64,000 nt of DNA. Source: Emticicia fluvialis (lineage in GTDB: Bacteria; Bacteroidota; Bacteroidia; Cytophagales; Spirosomataceae). The stretch covers positions 1-64,000 of the forward strand of contig NZ_JANUSD010000002.1 of assembly GCF_024793945.1 (NCBI RefSeq), given 5' to 3'. Numbering within the stretch: the first letter of the stretch is position 1; every line of letters begins with the position of its first letter. Made by a program: the position numbers and the translations under genes. This document shows, in pieces, positions 50,340 to 59,682 of this stretch. A model generated the notes under the pieces. That model was not told the origin of the DNA, did not search any database, and saw nothing but the letters and a program-made list of their open reading frames with translations.

Positions 50340-52664
50340 TTAAAAATCGTAGCCTAGAGACAGGTAAAACTTGGGCTTGCCTACTTCTGCATCTTCAAGC
50401 CCCCAGGCGTAATCGGCTTTTACAAAATAACCCAAAATAGTAGTTCTTACTCCTGCGCCGTAGCCAATCAGAAAAGGATTTTTAAAGTTGGTAACCTGGG
50501 CACTGAATGGATTTGCTCCACCTCCGATTTGTTCAGTATTCAGGCTATTCTGGCGATTAAAAGGTCCTTTACTACCATACCAGGCAGTGCCAATATCACT
50601 AAAGCCCACAAACTGCATATTGCGAAGGAAGCTTGAAGAAAACGAACCTTTAGAAAAATACTGAGCTAACGGAAGCCTGAGCTCAAAATTAGTCAGCAAG
50701 TGGCTGGTGCCAAACAATTTGGCAAAATTAAAGCCTCTCAGGTTACCGGCATAGTCGAAGAAAAGAATGTCGCGCAAATCGTTCGGTATACCATCCATTT
50801 GTCCGTTAGATGGTTCAATGGTTCGGTTAACAGAATTTTCTACACCACCCAGAAAAGTAACTTTAGGTGAATTGCCCAATGAACGGCTGTAAGATAATCT
50901 GGCTGCAAAAATAAAGGTATTCAATAAGCGCTGATAATGCCGCGCATCAACCACCAGCCTGCTGAAATTACCGCTGCCGGAAGCAAGACTATAATTGCGC
51001 TCTAAACGCAGTTTGGCTCTTGTACCCAAAAGAACTTTGCTATAAAGCGGTGTGGTGTTGTCAAATACAACTTCTGCTTTATAACCCAGGTAGTTAGTGG
51101 TAAGTGTTTTGGTGCTTAGTTCAAGTAAATTAATATCTGTTGTAGTAAGAAAAAACGGAGAAATACCTACCCTAAGTTTATTACTTATAGGATAATTGGC
51201 ATAAGCCGAAAACTTGTTATAGAATAACCGGCGGTCAATAGACGCGGTGGCAGCAGAAGGAAGATTGATTTTTAAAGGCTTGAACAAATACATACTTCTG
51301 CTGTCGAGCTCACCCAGTGATACTGAACGGCGGAAAATGCCCAAGCCCCAGTCAATCTTTTTTGCATTATTATTGTATTCAAGCTGAATATCATGATTAC
51401 GTATGATTGGCGCAATAAACAACCCGATTTTCAGATTATGGTTTTCAAGTAAATCATTTAGCACCAGTGTGTTTTTCATACCAATACGGCGCACCGGATC
51501 CATCAGAAATTCAGTTTTTATATCATTGGCAATCATGATATTTTCATACGCGAAAGGCCCTTTTATTTTCAGGGTTTCACGGTAACGACCCGGTTTCGGA
51601 GAAGTTTTATCGCCTGCATCAACCTTATTTTTGCCAGTTTCATTGGCCAACGACTTCATGACGTTTTCAGCATCAAATTCATAGTTATCGGTATCTACTT
51701 CTCCTTTTTGAAGTACCAGTTTTTCTTTGGGCTTGCTTAATTCAATGCGCGGAGAAACCGAAGGCCGGTTTATGGTTGCTTCTACAATCTTCGGAGTCGC
51801 ATTGGCATAGGCGCCACTCACATAAAATTCTTTCCATTCTTTTAGAAAGCGGTTATATGAGATACCCAGTGTACTGGTGATGCTAGACTCTTCCGTGCGG
51901 ATGATCCGGGTCAGGTTCAGGATATTTGAGATATTATCTTTACCGTATCGCAAGGCAATATAGGTCCAGATAGATTGCCCGACAAGCTCTGCATCTTTGC
52001 CTTCCAGGTTAGAAATTTTCTTGTCTTTATTTTTCAATACGGCAATCCGCAGGCGGTCCAGGGTTGCGGGGTTTTCGCTGTTTTCTGAAATATAGGCCGC
52101 AATTCCAGCCATATACCATTCAGGCACGGTAAGTAGCAGAGAACTCTGCAGTACTTCTTTCAGCGAGCCTCCGTAAAGCATATCGTAAACGAACAAGCGC
52201 GAAATTTGTCTGATTAACTCCTGCCTGAAGGTTTCTTCTTTGCCAGTGTACGCAATCTGCACGCGCGATTTGGCCAGATTGAGAATACCGCCGTCTAAAT
52301 CAACAGGTGCCGTAAGTCCTATGTTGCTTTGCGCCAGGTCTTTAGGCGAATTATAAAGAAATATCTTCATGGTTGTAAAAGGCGTGTAGCCTAACAACTC
52401 GGTAATACGGTCATATTCTTCTTCAGAAAACTTGGCAGCATTGCGGGCAATTTTATCGCCGCCTCTATAGTAATTGAATTCAAAATTATTGCTGGTGAGC
52501 GTTACCCATTCAAATCTCTTTTCCTGAATACGGTTTTTGCCAAATTCTTCTTGTGTAGAGGCAAAGTAGTTCTGAGCAGAAGCAGATGATACACCAATGC
52601 AAATAAGAGCGTTAATGGCAAACAAGCGAGCAATATTTCGTTGAAAAGTAGAGATTTTTTTCAT
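50340..52664 (-). CDS. Outer-membrane protein: degenerate peptidase-MA domain plus BamA-like barrel
   Basis: A 774-residue exported protein (signal peptide 1-30, ending ASAQ). Residues 50-290 have the layout of gluzincin peptidase-MA domains, but the zinc motif HExxH is replaced by QELIR (148-152) and the EGLAEY ligand motif by AGIAAY (186-191). A linker (290-355) replaces the TolB propeller found in related longer proteins. The C-terminal 400 residues look like a 16-stranded Omp85/BamA-like barrel with a terminal YLSLGYDF. It may be an outer-membrane assembly factor in which the peptidase fold now binds instead of cuts. Confidence 0.8.
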   Translation of the reverse strand: MKKISTFQRNIARLFAINALICIGVSSASAQNYFASTQEEFGKNRIQEKRFEWVTLTSNNFEFNYYRGGDKIARNAAKFSEEEYDRITELLGYTPFTTMKIFLYNSPKDLAQSNIGLTAPVDLDGGILNLAKSRVQIAYTGKEETFRQELIRQISRLFVYDMLYGGSLKEVLQSSLLLTVPEWYMAGIAAYISENSENPATLDRLRIAVLKNKDKKISNLEGKDAELVGQSIWTYIALRYGKDNISNILNLTRIIRTEESSITSTLGISYNRFLKEWKEFYVSGAYANATPKIVEATINRPSVSPRIELSKPKEKLVLQKGEVDTDNYEFDAENVMKSLANETGKNKVDAGDKTSPKPGRYRETLKIKGPFAYENIMIANDIKTEFLMDPVRRIGMKNTLVLNDLLENHNLKIGLFIAPIIRNHDIQLEYNNNAKKIDWGLGIFRRSVSLGELDSRSMYLFKPLKINLPSAATASIDRRLFYNKFSAYANYPISNKLRVGISPFFLTTTDINLLELSTKTLTTNYLGYKAEVVFDNTTPLYSKVLLGTRAKLRLERNYSLASGSGNFSRLVVDARHYQRLLNTFIFAARLSYSRSLGNSPKVTFLGGVENSVNRTIEPSNGQMDGIPNDLRDILFFDYAGNLRGFNFAKLFGTSHLLTNFELRLPLAQYFSKGSFSSSFLRNMQFVGFSDIGTAWYGSKGPFNRQNSLNTEQIGGGANPFSAQVTNFKNPFLIGYGAGVRTTILGYFVKADYAWGLEDAEVGKPKFYLSLGYDF

Positions 52665-52727
52665 AGCTCTCTGTATATATCCCGCTCCTTGGTTCGGGTT
52701 TCAGACTTTGTTTTCTGGTTTAAGGTA

Positions 52728-53798
52728 TTATGCTTTATCCTGTAACGAATATAACGAATAAAATCTTCGAATGTTAGACTCCGCGGGCAAATCTTTCTTG
52801 CTTTCTAAAAAATATAACATCTCCTGTGCAAAATAAGGCGCCAGAGAAACCCCCTTGGTGCCTAAACCGTTAAACGAATAGACGTTGCCGTGTGCCGGAT
52901 GGTTGCCTAGAAATGGGCGGCGGTCTTTAGTTGTAGGTCTGATACCCGCCTGCTGGTCAATAACCTGGTACGGGATTTTGAGAAATTTATCAATTTTACC
53001 GGTTATACTTTCCAGGCTCTCTTGTGTCGGTAGCCAGTCTAACTGATTCCAGCTATACGTTGACCCAAAACGGTATTGCTGATTGCCTAAAGGAATAATC
53101 CATGCTCCCTGATTAACAATTTCTTTAATTGAATAGTCAGTCATGGTTGCAATAATTGTTTCTCCTTTGGCGGGGTTAAATGGCAGCCAGTTGAAATAGG
53201 GGTTCTGCATGGCGTAGTACCCATCGCAGAAAATTATTTTTGGGGCGCTGAAAGTTTTGTAGGAAACCTTCTCGTTAGTAAGCACCAAAGCGGGGTAATC
53301 AAATTTTTCGGCCTGATATACAGCCTTTTGAACGAAAAGTTTTTTTAATGTACTCAACATGAGAGGTACATCTACCCACCCGGCTAATGTTGTATACAAG
53401 CCACCGAGACTGTTTTCAATTGACTGATATTGATTGGGTTTTACCAGTTGAATATATTTGGATAAATCGTATTCATCAGTCAGTTGCAGAAAATGTCTTC
53501 GCTGTTGTTCGTTGGCATAGGGTCTGAATAGATTGGTTTCGTAATAAAAGCGGGTGTGCGTTTCTTTTTCGAGTGTAAGATAAAACTCTCTGGAAAAAGG
53601 AAAAAGCGTATCTGCCAGCCAGGTTTTGTCCAGGTTTTTACCGGTTACAGGGTTAAAAATGCCACCGGCTACAGCCGATGAGGTTGGAAGCGATTCGTCA
53701 TTCAGAATAACTACACGTTTATCGGCCTTCAAGAGCTGATAAGCCAGCACAGAACCCGCAATACCTTGTCCCACTATGATGTAATCAAACTCCTGCAT
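52728..53798 (-). CDS. FAD-dependent oxidoreductase, DAO family
   Basis: A 356-residue glycine-oxidase-like flavoprotein. FAD motif YIIVGQGIAGSVLAYQLLKA at residues 6-25; later AGGIFNPVTGKNLDKTW, IIFCDGYYA, RFGSTYSW and YSFNGLGTKGVSLAP. The pattern is close to the C-terminal oxidase half of MnmC, but no methyltransferase half is present, so tRNA modification is only a possibility. It starts 4 bp downstream of cmk and is probably co-transcribed with it. Confidence 0.87.
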   Translation of the reverse strand: MQEFDYIIVGQGIAGSVLAYQLLKADKRVVILNDESLPTSSAVAGGIFNPVTGKNLDKTWLADTLFPFSREFYLTLEKETHTRFYYETNLFRPYANEQQRRHFLQLTDEYDLSKYIQLVKPNQYQSIENSLGGLYTTLAGWVDVPLMLSTLKKLFVQKAVYQAEKFDYPALVLTNEKVSYKTFSAPKIIFCDGYYAMQNPYFNWLPFNPAKGETIIATMTDYSIKEIVNQGAWIIPLGNQQYRFGSTYSWNQLDWLPTQESLESITGKIDKFLKIPYQVIDQQAGIRPTTKDRRPFLGNHPAHGNVYSFNGLGTKGVSLAPYFAQEMLYFLESKKDLPAESNIRRFYSLYSLQDKA

Positions 53799-53802
53799 AG
53801 AT

Positions 53803-54504
53803 TTACATTGAACCGTTCTTTAACTTTTTGCTGAGCGCTTCGTCGGCCAGCAGGCATACTACATCCACCTGTTCGTCAAGCGTCATGAAAGACGTATCTA
53901 CTTCTATGGCATCATCTGCTTTTCTTAACGGACTTTCCTTACGGGTGGTATCTATCAGGTCTCTTTTTCTTATGTTTTCAATAATATCTTCCAGGTCAAT
54001 CAGATCTCCCCTTTCTGATAACTCTATCTGGCGGCGATTAGCCCTTATCAGTGGGTCGGCGGTCATAAATATCTTCAGTTCAGCATCAGGAAAAACCACT
54101 GTACCTATATCGCGTCCATCCATTACTACTCCTTTTTTTTTGCCCATGCGGCGTTGTTGGGCTACCATGGCATGCCTTACGGCAGCTACTGCGCTTACTT
54201 CACTTACCTGATTGGCAATGTACAGCTTTCTGATTTCATCTTCAACGTTAAGCCCATTCAGATAGGTCTCATTCCGACCGTCGTTCGCATTCCTCCTGAA
54301 CTCAATATGAATGTTTTCAAGCGCTTTTTCAACTTCTTTGTCGTTAGTGAGGGTAATCAGGTGTTCATGAAAATAGAGTGTTACCGAACGGTACATGGCA
54401 CCAGTATCGATATAGGTATAACCCAGTTTTTTTGCCACTCTTTTGGCCGTGGTGCTTTTGCCACAGCTGGAGTACCCATCAACGGCAATAGTAATTTTTT
54501 GCAT
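53803..54504 (-). CDS. cmk: Cytidylate kinase
   Basis: A 233-residue enzyme phosphorylating CMP and dCMP. The P-loop is DGYSSCGKSTTAKRVAKKLG (with Ser-Cys in place of the common Pro-Ala/Ser), then TYIDTGAMYRSVTL, DGRDIGTVVFP, RANRRQIEL and IDTTRKESPLRKA. Length is normal for the family. The DAO-type flavoprotein gene follows after 4 bp. Confidence 0.95.
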   Translation of the reverse strand: MQKITIAVDGYSSCGKSTTAKRVAKKLGYTYIDTGAMYRSVTLYFHEHLITLTNDKEVEKALENIHIEFRRNANDGRNETYLNGLNVEDEIRKLYIANQVSEVSAVAAVRHAMVAQQRRMGKKKGVVMDGRDIGTVVFPDAELKIFMTADPLIRANRRQIELSERGDLIDLEDIIENIRKRDLIDTTRKESPLRKADDAIEVDTSFMTLDEQVDVVCLLADEALSKKLKNGSM

Positions 54505-54613
54505 TCAATCAGAAAGTTTTTGCAAAGAAAAATCTATTTTGCGAGAGTATCAATCTGTCTGGACAGGTTTTGTCGAATTTTAAATTCTCAATGGGTGTCA
54601 TTTTAAATGTTTA

Positions 54614-55225
54614 ATGATGAAAACAGTAGCCATTTTTATTTTTGATGAGGTAGAAGTACTCGATTTTACCGGGCCCTTCGAGATTTTTGGTGTTGCCGGA
54701 AAACAAGGCGGGGGAGACGGCTTTTTTGAAGTATTTACAGTTGCTGAAAAACCGCAGATAGCTGCCAGAAATAACCTGCAGGTGGTGCCAAACTATACTT
54801 TAGAAAATTGCCCGGTGCCTGATATTTTGTTGATACCTGGTGGGGGAGGTTTTAAACCGGATGGCACACCTTACGGAACCCGCCGCGAAATGAATAATGA
54901 AAAGCTACTGGACTGGGTAAAGGCAATGAATGAAAAAGTAGAATTGCTTTTGTCTGTCTGTACGGGTTCGCTTATTCTGGCAAAGGCAAATTTGCTAAAT
55001 GGGCTGTCGGCCACCACACACTTTAAAGCAGTTGAACAAATGCGGGCTGTGGCACCAGACACCACATTAATACCGGAAGAACGTTGGGTTGATAACGGAC
55101 GGATTATTCTTTCGGCAGGGGTATCGGCGGGTATTGATATGGCTTTGTATGTAGTTGCTAAACTGTATGGGAAAGAGGTAGCTGATGAAACGGCGAGGTA
55201 TATTCAGTATGATTATTGGAAGTAG
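54614..55225 (+). CDS. DJ-1/PfpI family protein
   Basis: A 203-residue glutamine-amidotransferase-like fold protein. It begins VAIFIFDEVEVLDFTGPFEI; the nucleophile elbow is LLSVCTGSLILAKANLL with a Cys near residue 116, followed by the ATTHF histidine. This resembles the isonitrile hydratase/GATase1-like branch and sensor domains of GlxA regulators, without the AraC domain. Two adjacent ATG codons (54614 and 54617) are possible starts. It stands alone. Confidence 0.88.
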   Translation: MMKTVAIFIFDEVEVLDFTGPFEIFGVAGKQGGGDGFFEVFTVAEKPQIAARNNLQVVPNYTLENCPVPDILLIPGGGGFKPDGTPYGTRREMNNEKLLDWVKAMNEKVELLLSVCTGSLILAKANLLNGLSATTHFKAVEQMRAVAPDTTLIPEERWVDNGRIILSAGVSAGIDMALYVVAKLYGKEVADETARYIQYDYWK

Positions 55226-55622
55226 GAAAGTGTATTATATTTTATCACCAAATTCTACGTCGGGTTCCACTACAATTCTTTCTGAGTTTTTATGAAACCG
55301 CACCAAAAAAGTTATTCGTATTTTAAATTCCCGGGTTGTTACTTTTTGAGCTGCAAAAAGTAACGCAAGACTAGCCGTCCGCAAAGCAGCCCATCATTCC
55401 AACTCGCACAATCAAAAATCCAACAATCTCTCTCGCATGGTTATATACATTCCAAGATTTTTAATTGTGAACTAGCCGTCCGCCTCAACAGGAATGACGT
55501 AATAAGGTATTCAATTTTAGTTGTTATTTTATTATCAAGGTAGTGCATTATTCCTCCGCGCAACTCTGTGTTAAACTTCGGGATACTCCGTGGTTTAAGG
55601 TTTATAAAATTAAAGTCAGGTT
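55226..55622. repeat. 397-bp repeat-rich gap
   Basis: No gene. A 10-bp perfect hairpin GTTACTTTTT (55338-55347)/AAAAAGTAAC (55355-55364) is followed by ACTAGCCGTCCGC twice (55370-55382 and 55471-55483). Between the copies, CACAATCAAAAATC (55407-55420) and GATTTTTAATTGTG (55456-55469) are inverted with one mismatch. A separate piece, 55552-55612, carries CTCTGTGTTAAAC and CTCCGTGGTTTAAG, of the CTCTGTG-GTTAA kind scattered in Bacteroidota genomes. Confidence 0.75.
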
Positions 55623-56552
55623 TTAATCATTAACTGTCTTTAACTGCTGTTTTATATATCCATAAACCCCATTAAAATCATCCGCATTGAACCATTTGAA
55701 ATTATCCTGATTTTTGAACCAGGTCATTTGCCGCTTGGCATATCGTCTTGAATTGCGTTTCAATAACTCTACCATCGTCTGGTAGTCAAAAGCTCCATCC
55801 AGATACTCAAATACTTCTTTATAGCCTACTGTTTGTAGAGCATTATGATTTCTGAATGCCGTTACACCTTTTACTTCGTCTACCAAACCATTCGCCAGCA
55901 TCATATCCATTCGTAGGTTAATGCGGTCGTAGAGTTCTTCTCTCGGGCGTTCAATACCAATTTTTATGCATTGAAAGCTTCGTTCAACCTTATGGTTTTT
56001 ATGAAATTCAGAGAAAGGTCTGCCAGCACTTAAGCAAACTTCCAGAGCCCTCACCACACGCTGTGAGTTTTGTAAATCGGCGGTGGCGCAATACTCTGGG
56101 TCTAGTTTTTTTAACTCCCCGGCCAGTACCTCAAGACCTTCAGTTTCAAGTCTGTTCATAAGATTTTCCCGAATTTCTAAGGGTGCTTCGGGCATCTCAT
56201 CTAATCCGTCGGTAATGGCTTTTATAAAAAGCCCCGAGCCTCCGGTCATGATGGCTACATCTTTTCGCTTAAAGATGTCTTCTTCCACTAGCCTGATGGC
56301 ATCTCTTTCAAAATCACCGGCACTGTAATAGTCAGTTATATGATGAGAATCAATGAAATGATGGATAACACCATCCATTTCTTCTGGGGTTGGTTTGGCA
56401 GTGCCAATGCTTAGTTCTTTATAAAATTGCCGTGAATCGGCTGATATAATTTCAGTTTGAAGCAAATGTGCCAGCCTGACAGACAAGTCTGTTTTGCCTA
56501 CGGCAGTAGGGCCAACAATAAGAATAAGGTATTTTTGAGAGGTTATTGCCAA
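55623..56552 (-). CDS. miaA: tRNA dimethylallyltransferase
   Basis: A 309-residue enzyme that isopentenylates A37 of tRNAs reading UNN codons. P-loop VGPTAVGKTDLSVRLAH (residues about 13-29), then ISADSRQFYKELSIGTAKP, DYYSAGDFERDA, MTGGSGLFIKAI and the C-terminal RRYAKRQMTWFKNQ. Length and order are normal. Single gene. Confidence 0.96.
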   Translation of the reverse strand: MAITSQKYLILIVGPTAVGKTDLSVRLAHLLQTEIISADSRQFYKELSIGTAKPTPEEMDGVIHHFIDSHHITDYYSAGDFERDAIRLVEEDIFKRKDVAIMTGGSGLFIKAITDGLDEMPEAPLEIRENLMNRLETEGLEVLAGELKKLDPEYCATADLQNSQRVVRALEVCLSAGRPFSEFHKNHKVERSFQCIKIGIERPREELYDRINLRMDMMLANGLVDEVKGVTAFRNHNALQTVGYKEVFEYLDGAFDYQTMVELLKRNSRRYAKRQMTWFKNQDNFKWFNADDFNGVYGYIKQQLKTVND

Positions 56553-56628
56553 GTGAATATGAAATACTGTCTGGCTGCAAAATTAGATAAAATAATAATT
56601 GATGTAGCAAAAATCACTCAATCGCTAA

Positions 56629-57840
56629 TCATTTAAACGCAGCAATACCCGTAATGGCTTGGCCCAATATAAGCAGGTGAATGTCATGTGTGCCCTCATA
56701 GGTTACAACTGACTCGAGGTTCATCTGGTGGCGCATAATCGAATACTCTCCGGTTATGCCCATGCCACCATGAATCTGGCGAGTTTCACGGGCTATATCT
56801 AAAGCCATGGCTACGTTGTTACGCTTAGCCAACGATATTTGTGCCGTAGTGGCTTTATCTTGATTTTTCAGATTCCCAAGTCGCCAGCAAATCAGTTGGG
56901 CTTTGGTAATTTCGGTAAGCATTTCGGCCAGTTTCTTTTGCGTAAGCTGAAAAGAAGCAATGGGCTTGTCGAACTGTATGCGCTCCATGGCATATCTTCT
57001 GGCAGCCTCGTAACAGTCCATCGCTGCTCCTAAGGCACCCCATGCTATGCCGTAGCGTGCATTGTCAAGGCAAGCCATTGGGGCTTTCAATCCGTCAGCC
57101 TCAGGCAATATGTTTGCTTTGGGTACTCTTACATTATTAAAGACCAGTTCGCCGGTTATACTGGCACGTAACGACCATTTGCCGTGTATTTCTGGTGTGC
57201 TGAACCCTTCCATGCCACGTTCAACAATCAGACCCTTGATGCGACCCTGCTCATTTTTTGCCCATACAACTGCCACATCTGCCTTGGGGGCATTAGATAT
57301 CCACATTTTTGCGCCGTTCAGAATCACGTGGTCTCCGTCTTCAACAAAGTGGGTCGTCATGCCACCAGGGTTTGAACCAAAGTCAGGCTCTGTTAACCCA
57401 AAACAACCTAAAAACTCTCCACTACCCAGCTTGGGCAGAAATTTCTGCTTTTGCTCTTCACTGCCGAATTTGTAAATAGGAAACATAACCAGCGAGCCCT
57501 GCACTGAAGCCGTTGAACGCATGCCGGAATCGCCGCGTTCAATTTCCTGCATCATCAGGCCATAAGATATATAATCCAGACTCTGCCCTCCGTATTCTAA
57601 GGGAATAGTAGGGCCAAAGACCCCCATATCTCCCATACTTTTTACCAGATGCTCAGGGAAAACGCATCTCTGAGCGGCATCTTCAATAATGGGTGATATT
57701 TCACGCTTTACAAAACTACGCACCGCCGAGCGAATCATCAGATGTTCTTCGGTCAGTAAATCATCTATGCCATAAAAATCAGGCGATTCAAACTCATCTC
57801 TTTTGTTAGAGCGATGGAAGTCTTGTTGAGAAGCAATCAT
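56629..57840 (-). CDS. Acyl-CoA dehydrogenase, glutaryl-CoA dehydrogenase-like
   Basis: A 403-residue flavoenzyme. FGLTEPDFGSNPGGMTTH (near 150-167) and the catalytic-base region VVTYEGTHDIHLLILGQAI (near 380-398) with Glu fit the glutaryl-CoA dehydrogenase branch, as does QIHGGMGITGEYSIMRHQMN. It would oxidise and decarboxylate glutaryl-CoA in lysine or tryptophan breakdown. It is next to lysA (37-bp gap), which may reflect linked lysine metabolism or chance. Confidence 0.9.
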   Translation of the reverse strand: MIASQQDFHRSNKRDEFESPDFYGIDDLLTEEHLMIRSAVRSFVKREISPIIEDAAQRCVFPEHLVKSMGDMGVFGPTIPLEYGGQSLDYISYGLMMQEIERGDSGMRSTASVQGSLVMFPIYKFGSEEQKQKFLPKLGSGEFLGCFGLTEPDFGSNPGGMTTHFVEDGDHVILNGAKMWISNAPKADVAVVWAKNEQGRIKGLIVERGMEGFSTPEIHGKWSLRASITGELVFNNVRVPKANILPEADGLKAPMACLDNARYGIAWGALGAAMDCYEAARRYAMERIQFDKPIASFQLTQKKLAEMLTEITKAQLICWRLGNLKNQDKATTAQISLAKRNNVAMALDIARETRQIHGGMGITGEYSIMRHQMNLESVVTYEGTHDIHLLILGQAITGIAAFK

Positions 57841-57876
57841 AATTGTAAGTAAGTTGAGGCCTCAAATGTAAGCAAA

Positions 57877-59097
57877 CTAGAGTTCAAGCACAATCTGATT
57901 GCGCAGAATATCCTCCATGGTTTCACGCTGACGAATCAATTTCGCCTCTCCATTATATATCAATATCTCTGCCGGGCGGAAACGGGAATTATAGTTTGAC
58001 GCCATAGAAAAACCATAAGCGCCTGCATTTTTAATTACCAGAATATCGCCCTCTTTTACTTTCGGAATCGTACGGTCTTTGCCCAGAGTATCGGTTTCGC
58101 AGATGTACCCTACAATATCATAAGTCTCTTTTTCTTTACCTTCAGGATCTGACCCATTGATGATATCATGGTAGGCGTCGTACATCATAGGGCGAATGAG
58201 GTGATTAAGGCCTGAATCAACGCCTACAAAATTACGGCCCGGGTTATGCTTCACCACATTGGCTGTTACCAGTAAATAACCGCACTCGCTTACCAGAAAT
58301 TTACCGGGCTCAAACCAAAGCTGAACATCCTTACCATACTGCCGGCAAAAATCGTTAAACACTTTTACTACACTTTTACCCAGCTTTTCCATGTCTGTTA
58401 CGTGGTCGTCTTCTTTGTAGGCCACTTTAAAGCCCGAACCCAGGTCAAGAAATTCCAGATTCGGAAAGTATTTAAAAGCTAATTCAAATAGTTTTTCGGC
58501 TGCCTCAATAATCACATTCGCATTTTTGAAATCAGAACCCGTATGCTGATGCAGGCCTGTTACTTTCAAATCATACTTTTGTACAATTTCATAAATTTCA
58601 GGTGCCTGCTCAATAGAAATGCCGAACTTGGAGTCTTTATGGCCGGTAGAAATTTTCAGGGTTCCGCCCTCCATGATATGCGGGTTAATTCGCAGACAGA
58701 TAGGTTGAGAATTTCCGTAGGTTTGTCCGAATTTCTCCAGCAAAGGCAACGAGTCAAGATTCATTCTTAAACCCATGGCTACGGCTTCCTGAACTTCAGA
58801 AAACGCCACACCACTTGGGGTATATTGTATCTGATGCGGCTCATAACCTGCCAGAATTGCCAGATGTGCTTCCTGTGTTGATACCACGTCTATATCTACG
58901 CCGTTCTTTCGCATCAGCTTCATGATGTTGATGTTGGTAAGCGCTTTGCAGGCATATTTCAGTTTTAGGTTACTACCAGCAAAGGCAGTACGCATTTTAC
59001 TGATTTGCTCTTCAATTTTGTGGCCGTCATAAACATAGAGCGGTGTGCCGAACTGGCTGGCTAGAGACTCAACTGTGAAATTCTGAATTGAAAACAT
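57877..59097 (-). CDS. lysA: Diaminopimelate decarboxylase
   Basis: A 406-residue fold-type III PLP enzyme making lysine. PLP lysine in NLKLKYACKALTNINIMKLM (near 50), TGLHQHTGSDFKNANV, FLDLGSGFKVAY, and the C-terminal ICETDTLGKDRTIP (substrate/dimer Cys) and GAYGFSMASNYNSRFRPAE. Length is normal. Its promoter is in the 120-bp gap after the DUF3127 gene's terminator. Confidence 0.95.
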   Translation of the reverse strand: MFSIQNFTVESLASQFGTPLYVYDGHKIEEQISKMRTAFAGSNLKLKYACKALTNINIMKLMRKNGVDIDVVSTQEAHLAILAGYEPHQIQYTPSGVAFSEVQEAVAMGLRMNLDSLPLLEKFGQTYGNSQPICLRINPHIMEGGTLKISTGHKDSKFGISIEQAPEIYEIVQKYDLKVTGLHQHTGSDFKNANVIIEAAEKLFELAFKYFPNLEFLDLGSGFKVAYKEDDHVTDMEKLGKSVVKVFNDFCRQYGKDVQLWFEPGKFLVSECGYLLVTANVVKHNPGRNFVGVDSGLNHLIRPMMYDAYHDIINGSDPEGKEKETYDIVGYICETDTLGKDRTIPKVKEGDILVIKNAGAYGFSMASNYNSRFRPAEILIYNGEAKLIRQRETMEDILRNQIVLEL

Positions 59098-59156
59098 GGT
59101 TTTTCTGCTTGAAACAGAGGTTTATGGGTTATAATATGCTTATATGTTGATATAAA

Positions 59157-59188
59157 GAAACACAGAGGATATAGCCGCTCTGTGTTTC
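59157..59188 (-). terminator. Intrinsic terminator of the DUF3127 gene
   Basis: GAAACACAGAG (59157-59167) pairs with CTCTGTGTTTC (59178-59188). It lies 30 bp past the stop codon. Confidence 0.85.
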
Positions 59189-59217
59189 CTGATGTAATCA
59201 ATATTTTTGTGTTTGCT

Positions 59218-59595
59218 TTAAAACGGCAGGTCGTCCTGTCCTTCTTCGGCAGAAACCAGAAACTCAGGTGCTGCAGGTTTACTGGCAACCGGTGCCGACT
59301 GCGCCGGAGCCGCATAATAAGGAGTTTCTGCTGAGGCCTCTTCTACTTTCCAGGCTCTTACGTCGGTATACCAGCGGCCGTTAAACTCGCGGCTTTCAAG
59401 GTCAAACGATACAGTTACATCTCTGCCTGCTACCAAAAGGCTTTCACTGATTCTATCTCCCCAAGCCGAAATACATACTCTTTTGGGGTATTGGCCTTCG
59501 GTTTCAATTACAAAATCCTGCTTTTTCCAAACGCCATTTTTTCCTTGTCCTGTCTGTAGTGGCAACAACTGTACTATTTTACCTGTAATTTCCAT
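59218..59595 (-). CDS. DUF3127 OB-fold protein
   Basis: A 125-residue protein starting MEITGKIVQLLPLQTGQGKN, with WKKQDFVIETEGQYPKRVCI and VTVSFDLESREFNGRWYTDV, the two halves of a DUF3127 OB-fold. The last 35 residues form an Ala/Pro-rich tail with acidic residues ending EEGQDDLPF, similar to the protein-binding acidic tip of single-stranded DNA-binding proteins. Function not established; nucleic-acid binding is plausible. Confidence 0.9.
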   Translation of the reverse strand: MEITGKIVQLLPLQTGQGKNGVWKKQDFVIETEGQYPKRVCISAWGDRISESLLVAGRDVTVSFDLESREFNGRWYTDVRAWKVEEASAETPYYAAPAQSAPVASKPAAPEFLVSAEEGQDDLPF

Positions 59596-59682
59596 CTCTT
59601 TAAAATTTTATTTCTGCTAAAGGCGACAAAGATACGAATCATAGGGCATAAATAAAACCGGCACTGCCAAAATACTAAACAC

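Noticed and set aside
52728..53798. MnmC tRNA-modification enzyme
   Set aside because: Only the oxidase-like half is present; the methyltransferase domain is absent, so only DAO family membership is supported.
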